Program-made: the position numbers and the translations under genes
In this document: positions 6,400 to 12,078 of the stretch, piece after piece
Layout of the letters: each line of letters opens with the position of its first letter
Numbering within the stretch: the first letter of the stretch is position 1
Notes under the pieces: generated by a model
Told to the model about the DNA's origin: nothing
Seen by the model: the letters and a program-made list of their open reading frames with translations, nothing else
The model's database searches: none
Source of the DNA: Blastococcus sp. CT_GayMR20
Lineage (GTDB): Bacteria > Actinomycetota > Actinomycetes > Mycobacteriales > Geodermatophilaceae
Direction: 5' to 3'
Length of the DNA: 12,078 nt
NCBI RefSeq assembly: GCF_004570345.1
Contig: NZ_SPQM01000138.1
Location: 1 to 12,078, forward strand

Positions 6400-7482
6400 A
6401 TGACTGCTGCGAACGAAGACGGCCGCGTGCCGTTTCCCGTTCGCCGGTCATGGCTTCCCCGCAGCGTCGCCGCGTTCTTCCTGGGTGCGGGCGTGTACGC
6501 GGGCCTGGCGATCGGGACCGACCTCGCCGCGCACGCCGACGAGCCGGTAGCTGCGACGACGCAGACCACCGCGGACCCTGCGCCGGCCGCTCCGGCCGAC
6601 GCTGCACCCGCGACCGCCGCCGAGACGCCTCCGGCAGCCGAACCGGCCCCGTCGGCGACGACGGAGAGCAGTCAGTCGGTCGTGACGAGTTCGACGACGA
6701 CGACCGAGGCACCGCCGGAGACCGTGGCGTCCACGACGCCCGCCGAGCAGGCCAGGACGGTGACGACCACGTCGTCGGCCACCGAGGGCGGCACGGTCAC
6801 GACGCAGACCACCAGCTCCGTGACGACCACGTCCTCCGGCGTCACCTCGACGAGGGTGACCACCAAGGTCGACGAGACGGGCACCGTCACCACGCAGGTC
6901 GAGGGGCTCGTGCAGCCCGCCTGCCCGAGCACACCGGCAGCCGGATCCACCGGGACCGCGCCGGCAGCCGACACCACGTGCGCCGCCCCGGTCACCGAGG
7001 CCGCCGTCGCACCGCCGACGGCCATCGTCAGTCCGGCGACCGAGTGCCCCGCCCCGATCGCGCCGGTCGTCACCGCGGACTCCGCCGACAAGCGATCTGC
7101 CGACGTCCCGCCCGCAGCTCACCGCTCGATCGGTGCCTCCGGCGTCGACGCGGCGCCGGCCGCCCCCGCGACGGACATCACCGCGGACTCCACCCAGACG
7201 TCCACGCCGACGGTCTCCTCCGCGTCGGGCGACGCGCCGCTCGGTCCCACGGCTCCCCTCCAGCTCCCGTCCGCGCCGTCGACGACGGCAGGCGGGACGG
7301 GCGGCTGCGCCGGGCCGGGCGCCGGCCCGGGCTCGCCGAAGGGCGGCCCGGCGCCCACCGTCACCGCCGTCGAGGGCGGTTCCGACGACCTGTACCTCGC
7401 AGTGGACGACGCCGCGCACACGGTGCCGGCAACGGGGTCGCTCGCCACCACAACGACCGACCCCGCCACCCGGCCGGACTGA
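6400..7482 (+). CDS. Exported Thr/Ala/Pro-rich low-complexity protein
   Basis: 360 residues. Residues 1-21 are basic and cytoplasmic, with VRRSWLPRS resembling but not matching a Tat motif. A hydrophobic segment at about 22-42 is followed by AHA at 44-46, a likely cleavage site. The mature part is Ala/Pro/Thr/Ser-rich, with a Thr-Val region (about 119-168) in which TVTTQ occurs twice, then four cysteines at 175, 194, 216 and 303 and a Gly/Pro-rich stretch (about 298-318). VPATG at 342-346 lacks the following membrane segment. I recognise no family. An extracellular or wall-spanning stalk, possibly O-mannosylated on Thr/Pro segments, is an inference. It is the first gene of the rightward surface cassette. 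Confidence 0.82.
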   Translation: MTAANEDGRVPFPVRRSWLPRSVAAFFLGAGVYAGLAIGTDLAAHADEPVAATTQTTADPAPAAPADAAPATAAETPPAAEPAPSATTESSQSVVTSSTTTTEAPPETVASTTPAEQARTVTTTSSATEGGTVTTQTTSSVTTTSSGVTSTRVTTKVDETGTVTTQVEGLVQPACPSTPAAGSTGTAPAADTTCAAPVTEAAVAPPTAIVSPATECPAPIAPVVTADSADKRSADVPPAAHRSIGASGVDAAPAAPATDITADSTQTSTPTVSSASGDAPLGPTAPLQLPSAPSTTAGGTGGCAGPGAGPGSPKGGPAPTVTAVEGGSDDLYLAVDDAAHTVPATGSLATTTTDPATRPD

Positions 7483-7515
7483 CGCCGCCGCTCTGCGGCC
7501 TGCGCACGTCCCAGG

Positions 7516-7533
7516 TGTGCCACGGGGGGCACA
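7516..7533 (+). terminator. Weak hairpin between the two exported-protein genes
   Basis: TGTGCC and GGCACA form a 6-bp stem around a 6-base loop, 34 bp after the stop of the 360-aa gene. The 159-bp gap otherwise shows only the ribosome binding site AGAAGGA at 7630-7636 and no convincing promoter, so I cannot tell whether the next gene is read from its own start. Confidence 0.25.
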
Positions 7534-7641
7534 TCACGACCCAGTGCAGCGCCCCACTCGTTCCACCCACCACCAGCGCGTCACCACCTCAGGGCTCGAG
7601 ACCTGTCCCGATGACGCAACCCTCATCCTAGAAGGACCACG

Positions 7642-9150
7642 ATGAATCGAACCGTGCGAAACGGTCTCGCCATCGCCGGAATGGCCGGAGGAATGCTCTT
7701 CCTCGGCCAGGCGGTGGCGAGTGCCGACACCGACGCATCGTCGTCGGCGAACGGCGGAGCAGTGGCGGGTTCCGCCAATGCCTCGTCGGGCAGCGGCGCA
7801 ACCACCGGCGCAGCCGCATCAGGCGACCTCGCCTCCACCACCACCGGAGGCGGAGGCTCGGGCGGGGCTGACGGCGGCACCGCCGTCAGCTCGAACGAGC
7901 AGGAGGTCGAGGCCGAGAACAAGGTCGACAACACTGCGAGGACGGGAACCATCGACGCCAGCGGCGGCACCTCCTGGGTGACCGTCGTGGCCGGCAATGG
8001 CAACACGCAGGCCGCCGGTAGCGGCGGCGATGGCAATGTCGCTGCGACGCAGAACGTCACCACCACGGCGACCGTCGCATCCTCGGCCAACGGCGGCACG
8101 GTCAGCGGGAGCAACAACGCCGCTGCCGGCAACGGCGCCAGCTACAGCGCCAACGCCTCGGGCAACCTGTCCTCCAACACCACTGGCGGCAACGGCAGCG
8201 GTTCGCGGAGCGACGGCGGCAACGCCTTCAGCCGCAACAGCCAGGACGTCGACGCCGAGAACGACGTCGAGAACGACGCCCGCTCGGGTGACATCTACGC
8301 GCACGGCGGCGTGTCCGACGTCTTCGTGCTCGCTGGGAACGGCAACCGGCAGTTCGCGCACAGCGACGACTCGTCGCGGTGCGAGGCGTCGATGGCCAGG
8401 ACCTCCAACCAGCGGTGCTACCACGAGGGTGACGGCGACGTCCGCGCCACGCAGAACGTGGCCACCGATGTCAGGATCCGCTCCGAGGCCAACGGCGGCA
8501 GCGTGCACAACAGCAACAACGCCGCCGCCGGCAACGGCGCCCGCTACCACGCGGACGCCGACGGCGACCTCAACTCCCGGACCACGGGGGGAAGCGGCTC
8601 TGGATCGGGAGGTGACGGTGGCGACGCCGTCAGCCGCAACAACCAGGACCTCGATGCCGAGAACGACGTCGACAACGACGCCAGGACGGGTGACATCGAC
8701 GTCAGCGGTGGCGACTCGATCGTCGAGGTGATCGCCGGCAACGGCAACAAGCAGTACTGCTGGTCCAACGAAGGCGACGTGACCTGCACGCAGAACATCA
8801 CCACCATCATCAACATCATCTCGATGGCGAACGGTGGCAATGTCTCGTGCTCGAACAACGCCGCAGCCGGCAACGCGGACAACTGGGTGTGCAAGGTCGA
8901 CGCCCCGGCCGCCGCGGCGCCTGCGGCGGCTGCAGCCGCCAAGCCGGCCGAGCACAAGCCGGCCGTCGCGCCGGTCAGGCACGCTGCTCCCCACCGGGCC
9001 GCGGTGTCCCCCACCGCCCAGCCCAAGGGTCAGCTCGCCTACACCGGTGCTGAGGTCTCCTTCCCGCTCACCCTGGGCCTGCTGGCCCTGGGTGCGGGTG
9101 GGGCCCTGACGCTCGCCGGTCGCCGCCGCAGCACCACCGCGGCGGTCTGA
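7642..9150 (+). CDS. Repeat-containing LAYTG cell-wall-anchored surface protein
   Basis: 502 residues, exported and probably bound to peptidoglycan. The signal peptide is at about 1-28, and three long repeats plus a partial fourth span 36-411. Each repeat runs from ANGGxV through SNNAAAGNGA, a Gly/Ser linker (TTGGxGSGS), an acidic block (QDVDAENDV-NDAR-GDI) and GNGNxQ, then a TQNVxT strand leading to the next. Six cysteines fall in three near pairs (247/259, 373/382, 403/417). An Ala/Pro/Lys linker leads to LAYTG (465-469), a membrane segment (about 473-492) and RRR. The LAxTG motif and the adjacent class E sortase indicate an enzyme-substrate pair. The N/G/Q ladder suggests a beta-solenoid adhesin or fibre subunit; that is inference. 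Confidence 0.9.
   Translation: MNRTVRNGLAIAGMAGGMLFLGQAVASADTDASSSANGGAVAGSANASSGSGATTGAAASGDLASTTTGGGGSGGADGGTAVSSNEQEVEAENKVDNTARTGTIDASGGTSWVTVVAGNGNTQAAGSGGDGNVAATQNVTTTATVASSANGGTVSGSNNAAAGNGASYSANASGNLSSNTTGGNGSGSRSDGGNAFSRNSQDVDAENDVENDARSGDIYAHGGVSDVFVLAGNGNRQFAHSDDSSRCEASMARTSNQRCYHEGDGDVRATQNVATDVRIRSEANGGSVHNSNNAAAGNGARYHADADGDLNSRTTGGSGSGSGGDGGDAVSRNNQDLDAENDVDNDARTGDIDVSGGDSIVEVIAGNGNKQYCWSNEGDVTCTQNITTIINIISMANGGNVSCSNNAAAGNADNWVCKVDAPAAAAPAAAAAAKPAEHKPAVAPVRHAAPHRAAVSPTAQPKGQLAYTGAEVSFPLTLGLLALGAGGALTLAGRRRSTTAAV
7747..8874 (+). repeat. Three and a partial degenerate intragenic repeats of the surface protein
   Basis: Units encode residues 36-123 (7747-8010), 149-237 (8086-8352) and 283-371 (8488-8754), with a partial unit at 396-411 (8827-8874). 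Repeat-to-repeat steps are 113, 134 and 113 residues. The long step is explained by a 21-residue insertion after the second unit, around residues 240-262, that carries one cysteine pair. The first unit is the most divergent: its acidic block reads QEVEAENKVDNTAR, and it lacks SNNAAAGNGA. Confidence 0.85.
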
Positions 9151-9154
9151 TCCA

Positions 9155-9192
9155 CCGGCCCGCCGCCCGAACGACCCAGGGCGGCGGGCCGG
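9155..9192 (+). terminator. Terminator-like hairpin after the LAYTG protein gene
   Basis: The stem CCGGCCCGCCGCCC (9155-9168) pairs perfectly with 9179-9192 around the loop GAACGACCCA. It begins four bases after the TGA. No T-run follows, so it may terminate only partly, or may protect the 3' end of the substrate mRNA while some transcription continues into the sortase gene. Confidence 0.7.
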
Positions 9193-9204
9193 GCTCCACA
9201 ACCT

Positions 9205-9242
9205 GGACGTCGTCTGCCGGTTCACCCCGGCAGGCGACGTCC
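9205..9242 (+). promoter_or_regulatory. Second 16-bp stem-loop, in the leader of the sortase gene
   Basis: 9205-9220 pairs with 9227-9242, including one G.U, around the loop TTCACC. It lies 12 bp after the first hairpin and 76 bp before the sortase start. A third, small hairpin (TCTGA-CCCG-TCAGA, 9249-9262) follows. GACGTC occurs at 9206, 9236 and 9261. Together they may form an attenuator or a regulator-binding region. Confidence 0.6.
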
Positions 9243-9318
9243 GCCCCCTCTGACCCGTCAGACGTCGTTCCCGGTGCAGACTCGCGCCGGACCATCCGAG
9301 GCCGAACAGGGGTTCGTG

Positions 9319-10149
9319 GTGAGCAGCGCCATCGATGTGGATGACCGGCCCGGCGCGACCGACGGCGCCGACGGACCCGCACGTCCCCGGCGTGACTGGG
9401 TGCGCACCGCTGCGCGAGGGATCGGCCAGACGCTCATCACGTTCGGTCTCGTGGCCCTGCTCTTCGTGGCCTACGAGCTGTACGTCACCGACATCATCGC
9501 CTCGCAGCAGCAGGACCAGCTCAGCGAGGAGATCCAGGACCAGTGGGCCGACACGCCGACGGTCGAGGCGCCTGCCGGTTCGCCCCCCCAGGCCCCGGCA
9601 CCGCCGGCGGCCATCGACGTGGGGCTCGGCGAGCCGTTCGCCGTCCTGCACATCCCGCGGCTGGGCGCCGACTGGAACCGGGTCGTCGTCGAGGGCACGG
9701 CTCAGGTCCAGCTCGCCCAGGGCCCCGGGCACTACCTCGACACGGCGATGCCGGGCGAAGAGGGCAACTTCGCACTGGCCGGCCACCGTGTCGGCCGGGG
9801 CTCGCCGTTCCTGGACCTCGACCGGATGCAGCCCGGAGACCCGATCGTCGTGGAGACGTCGGACTACTGGCACGTCTACCGGGTGCTCGGCGACCCGGCC
9901 ACGGGCAGCTTCGACGGCGACCCCAGCGGGATCCCTGGCCAGCACATCGTCCGGCCGGAGAACATCGAGGTCATCTCCCCGACCCCCGGCGGCGCGGCCG
10001 GCGGCGCGACCAGCGGTGCGTACCTCACCCTCACCACCTGCCACCCCAAGTACTCGGCCCAGCAGCGGCTGATCGTCCACGCCCGCCTGGACGGCGCTCC
10101 GCTGGCCAAGGCCACCGCGCCGGACGGCCCGCCCGCGCTGGCCGGCTGA
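9319..10149 (+). CDS. Class E sortase
   Basis: A 276-residue membrane enzyme acting outside the cell. The cytoplasmic N-tail (about 1-35) is acidic then Arg-rich, one membrane span lies at about 38-58, and a Gln/Glu/Pro-rich stalk (62-98) leads to the catalytic barrel (about 105-258). His156 (AGHRVG), Cys241 (TTCHPKYS) and Arg250 form the expected triad, so it should be active. It would cleave LAYTG of the upstream gene product after Thr and attach it to lipid II. GTG at 9319 is chosen for AGGGG six bases upstream; GTG at 9316 or 9274 would add 1 or 15 residues without a better ribosome site. The 52-aa gene follows after 29 bp. Confidence 0.94.
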   Translation: MSSAIDVDDRPGATDGADGPARPRRDWVRTAARGIGQTLITFGLVALLFVAYELYVTDIIASQQQDQLSEEIQDQWADTPTVEAPAGSPPQAPAPPAAIDVGLGEPFAVLHIPRLGADWNRVVVEGTAQVQLAQGPGHYLDTAMPGEEGNFALAGHRVGRGSPFLDLDRMQPGDPIVVETSDYWHVYRVLGDPATGSFDGDPSGIPGQHIVRPENIEVISPTPGGAAGGATSGAYLTLTTCHPKYSAQQRLIVHARLDGAPLAKATAPDGPPALAG

Positions 10150-10178
10150 CCGTCCACGACCCCTCGGGAGAACGCAGC

Positions 10179-10337
10179 GTGTACACCTGGATCTGGCGCC
10201 ACCTGCCCGGGAACACCCCGGTCAAGAGCGTCCTCGCCCTCGTGCTCGTCGCGGCGGTCTGCGCCCTGCTGCTCTTCGTCGTCTTCCCCGAGGTCGAGCC
10301 GCTGCTGCCGTTCACGGACGTGACCGTCGACCAGTGA
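10179..10337 (+). CDS. 52-aa single-span membrane protein downstream of the sortase gene
   Basis: Residues 1-17 (MYTWIWRHLPG and following) are aromatic and basic. Residues 18-37 are hydrophobic (LALVLVAAVCALLLFVVF), and the tail contains PLLPFTDVTVD. The order suggests a cytoplasmic N-terminus and a short outer tail. GTG with GGGAG eight bases upstream and the short gap after the sortase stop argue for a real, co-transcribed gene. Very small size and one span suit a sortase-associated or envelope accessory protein; function is unknown. It ends 10 bp from the convergent cinA stop. Confidence 0.8.
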   Translation: MYTWIWRHLPGNTPVKSVLALVLVAAVCALLLFVVFPEVEPLLPFTDVTVDQ

Positions 10338-10347
10338 GGAGGCGCCG

Positions 10348-11631
10348 TCAGGCTGGCGGTCCCCCGACGAGCATCGACCGCAGCAGGTGCATCGCCCGGG
10401 TGACGGAGCGTTCCCGCACCACCGCCCGGGAGCCGGGCAGGCGGAGCGCCCTGGCCTCCCGCCCGTCCGGCCCCGCCACGCACACGTGGACCGTGCCGAC
10501 GGGCTTCTCCGCCGTGCCCCCGCCCGGACCCGCCACGCCCGTGATGCCGACACCGATGTCGGCACCGAAGCGTGCGCAGGCGCCCTCGGCCAGGGCGACG
10601 GCGACCTCGGGGCTCACCGCACCGTGCTCCTCGAGCATGGCGGCGGGCACCCCGAGCAGCTGCTCCTTCGCCGAGTTCGCATAGGCGGTCACCCCGCCGA
10701 GGACCCAGGCCGAGGACCCGGGTCGCTCGGTGAGGCGCGCCGCGAGCAGCCCACCCGTGCACGACTCGGCGGTCGCGACGGTCAGCCCGCGGTCGGCGAA
10801 GCCCCGGGCCACCAGGTCGTCGAGCGTCGGGCCGGTGGAGAACAGCGTGTCGCCGTAGTCCTCCGCCAGCACGGCACCCAGCCGGTCGTAGGCCGCCTGG
10901 GCGTCGGGCGCGAACCGGGTGACGACCTCGAGCTCGCCGTCCCGCAGGCACGTCGTGATCTCCAGCCCCGCCAGCTCCGGCTCGTGGCTGCGCAGGGTGG
11001 CGGCGAGCTGCGACTCGAGGGTGCCCCACAGACGCACCGTCTCCTGACGCAGTTCCGACCGGCCCGCGATCGCCCGCTGGACCGGCGCGGCCGCGACCGC
11101 CGCGTCCCACATGCCCTGCAGCTCGGGCGGCGGTCCGGGCAGCACGAGCACCGTCGGCCCGGTCCGCCCCTCGGCCGGGGGGACGACGAGACCGGGTGCC
11201 GTGCCCACGGGTTCCAGGACCGTCGCGCCGTCCGGCACCTGCGCCTGCTTCCGCACGCCGGCCGCCGCGGCGACGGGGTCGGTCCGCCAGCCGCGACGGG
11301 CTGACAGCCGCTCGACGATCTCCCCGATCCGCCGCTCGAGGTCCGGGTCGAGCGAGGACGGCCGCCCCTGGTAGGACGCCACCACCTCGGCGGTGAGGTC
11401 GTCGGCGGTCGGCCCGAGCCCGCCGGAGGTGATGATCAGGGCGACCCCGGTGCCGGCGAGGAACGTCAGCGCCCCGCGCAGGTCGTCGGGCCGGTCCCCC
11501 ACCACGACGACGTGCCCGACGTCGACGCCCAGCTGCCGCAGCTGCTCGGCCAGCCAGGGCCCGTTCCGGTCGGCCACGCGTCCGGTGAGCACCTCCGTCC
11601 CGGTGACGACGATGCCCGCACGCGTACCCAC
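10348..11631 (-). CDS. cinA: CinA family protein: MoCF-like domain plus nicotinamide-nucleotide amidohydrolase (PncC) domain
   Basis: 427 residues, complete, with both family domains: the N-terminal MoaB/MogA-like domain (about 4-170; [10 protein letters not shown] motif near 69-78) and the C-terminal PncC domain (about 270-425; [32 protein letters not shown]). The middle part (about 175-265) is the linker domain usual for CinA. The PncC half recycles NMN to nicotinate mononucleotide; bacterial CinA has also been linked to competence and DNA damage in other phyla, which cannot be inferred here. GTG at 11631 is preferred over ATG at 11706 because of GAGGAGG four bases upstream and conservation of the N-terminus. 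No link to the sortase cassette is evident beyond proximity. Confidence 0.93.
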   Translation of the reverse strand: MGTRAGIVVTGTEVLTGRVADRNGPWLAEQLRQLGVDVGHVVVVGDRPDDLRGALTFLAGTGVALIITSGGLGPTADDLTAEVVASYQGRPSSLDPDLERRIGEIVERLSARRGWRTDPVAAAAGVRKQAQVPDGATVLEPVGTAPGLVVPPAEGRTGPTVLVLPGPPPELQGMWDAAVAAAPVQRAIAGRSELRQETVRLWGTLESQLAATLRSHEPELAGLEITTCLRDGELEVVTRFAPDAQAAYDRLGAVLAEDYGDTLFSTGPTLDDLVARGFADRGLTVATAESCTGGLLAARLTERPGSSAWVLGGVTAYANSAKEQLLGVPAAMLEEHGAVSPEVAVALAEGACARFGADIGVGITGVAGPGGGTAEKPVGTVHVCVAGPDGREARALRLPGSRAVVRERSVTRAMHLLRSMLVGGPPA

Positions 11632-11635
11632 GTGT

Positions 11636-11642
11636 CCTCCTC
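11636..11642 (-). promoter_or_regulatory. Ribosome binding site that fixes the cinA start
   Basis: GAGGAGG on the minus strand, four bases before the GTG at 11631. Mirror of 437-443. Confidence 0.7.
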
Positions 11643-11686
11643 GCTGGCGCTCGTCGTCCTCGTGGGCAGTACCGCTCTGCTCCCGT

Positions 11687-11700
11687 GAGCTCGCGAGCTC
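11687..11700. other. 14-bp perfect palindrome between divergent genes
   Basis: GAGCTCGCGAGCTC, in the 221-bp gap between cinA and the divergent partial gene. Nearby, GAGGCGCC occurs twice within about 20 bp on the minus strand (mirrored around 308-332). These are the only structures I see in this gap; no clear -10/-35 pair stands out. Confidence 0.4.
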
Positions 11701-11852
11701 GCTCATCTGGTCGACCCTAGGGCGGGCCGCCGCGGAGCGCTCTTCCCGGGCGCCTCACCGGGGCGCCTCGCGGACCTCACGCGTCACCGCCGTTACGGTG
11801 CGGTGCGGAGCGGTCCGACCCACGGACCACCGGAAGCGCGCCAGGAGGACCC

Positions 11853-12078
11853 GTGAGCTCGCCGTCCGAGCCCCAGCCGCCCGTGGAGACCACGGGATCG
11901 ACGAAGACGGGCACCCAGGAGATCCCGGTGGTCCACCCCACCGGCGCCACCGCCGTCCAGCAGCTGCCGCCCCATCCCGGGGCGACCACGCCGGCACCGG
12001 TCGCGGCCTCGTCCGAGCCCCTGGACGCACCGCAGCCGACGGGTCCCGTGGACTTCGTCCCCGGACTCCCCGGCCTGG
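11853..12078 (+). CDS. Partial CDS, unrecognised protein with Pro/Thr-rich N-terminus
   Basis: An open frame of 75 codons from a GTG with AGGAGG four bases upstream, running off the right end. The visible part is rich in Pro, Thr, Ala and Ser, contains EIPVVHPTGATAVQQLPP, and has no hydrophobic segment. It is probably an unstructured cytoplasmic leader of a larger protein. Divergent from cinA. The family cannot be named from this part. Confidence 0.7.
   Translation, partial: MSSPSEPQPPVETTGSTKTGTQEIPVVHPTGATAVQQLPPHPGATTPAPVAASSEPLDAPQPTGPVDFVPGLPGL

Larger units (their letters stand above)
6152..12078 (-). repeat. Right arm of the 5.9-kb inverted repeat
   Basis: Reverse complement of 1-5927. 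This arm is inferred to be the native one, because the antitoxin reading frame and the overlapping start of doc run across its inner edge at 6151/6152 into the central spacer without a break. The symmetry continues to the last base of the window, so the outer limit of the repeat cannot be seen here. No difference between the arms was found, which is unexpected for two old genomic copies. Confidence 0.97.

Noticed and set aside
7423..7437. VPATG in the 360-aa protein as a sortase signal
   Set aside because: No hydrophobic segment or positively charged tail follows, so it is not a working sorting signal as written.
6448..7631. Long frames of 323 (minus) and 393 (plus) codons over the 360-aa gene
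   Set aside because: The translations are Arg/Gly/His-rich shadows without a domain. The 360-aa frame has a signal segment and a sensible start context upstream.
7819..10080. A 753-codon open frame on the minus strand (mirror 1999-4260 on plus)
   Set aside because: It lies antisense to the surface protein and sortase, which have clear domains, signals and ribosome sites. Long antisense frames without stops are expected at this GC content. Its Val/Asp/Arg/Gly-rich translation is a shadow.
10338..10362. Bidirectional terminator between the 52-aa gene and cinA
   Set aside because: Only a 4-5-bp CGCC/GGCG stem can be formed, which is too weak to call.
10031..11304. Frames of 359 and 305 codons overlapping cinA
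   Set aside because: cinA is supported by full-length family motifs; these are out-of-frame or antisense shadows.
1..12078. A composite transposon or inverted IS pair
   Set aside because: The arms carry housekeeping and surface genes, with no transposase, short terminal repeats or target duplications at the inner edges.

Overview
The window is one giant inverted repeat. Bases 1-5927 and 6152-12078 are reverse complements of each other, with mirror coordinates summing to 12079, around a unique 224-base centre (5928-6151). Every long reading frame has a mirror partner with an identical translation, and every stretch I compared base by base matched. The window therefore holds about 6.15 kb of unique sequence, and each gene outside the centre appears twice. 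The symmetry runs to both window ends.

The very high GC content, frequent GTG starts, a two-domain CinA, a class E sortase and an LAxTG sorting signal point to a high-GC Actinomycetota. Geodermatophilaceae or a relative is possible, but that is a guess. The unique layout, read rightward from the centre, is: a truncated Doc/Fic toxin gene and its ribbon-helix-helix antitoxin (both leftward); a 188-bp divergent regulatory region; a secreted Thr/Ala/Pro-rich protein (360 aa); a repeat-built surface protein with an LAYTG wall-anchoring signal (502 aa); two strong hairpins; a class E sortase; a 52-aa membrane protein; cinA (convergent); and, divergent from cinA, the 5' end of an unrecognised gene with a Pro-rich N-terminus that runs off the window.

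The coherent biology is a cell-surface cassette: an exported substrate with three degenerate repeats of 113-134 residues and paired cysteines, the sortase likely to anchor it, a small membrane protein coupled to the sortase, and a second exported low-complexity protein. cinA is a housekeeping flank. The toxin-antitoxin pair is the flank where the sequence folds back.

The antitoxin and the start of doc read continuously from the right arm into the centre. The centre is therefore native to the right arm, and there is only one abnormal join, at 5927/5928. It lies inside doc, at or next to a short inverted match to the antitoxin gene (CTGAGCGCG versus CGCGCTCAG). Exact identity plus a single microhomology join fits a fold-back amplification or assembly chimera best. 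A real inverted duplication or hairpin-ended replicon is possible but unproven. No rRNA, tRNA, CRISPR array, transposase or replication origin was seen, and no gene-free stretch exceeds 300 bases.
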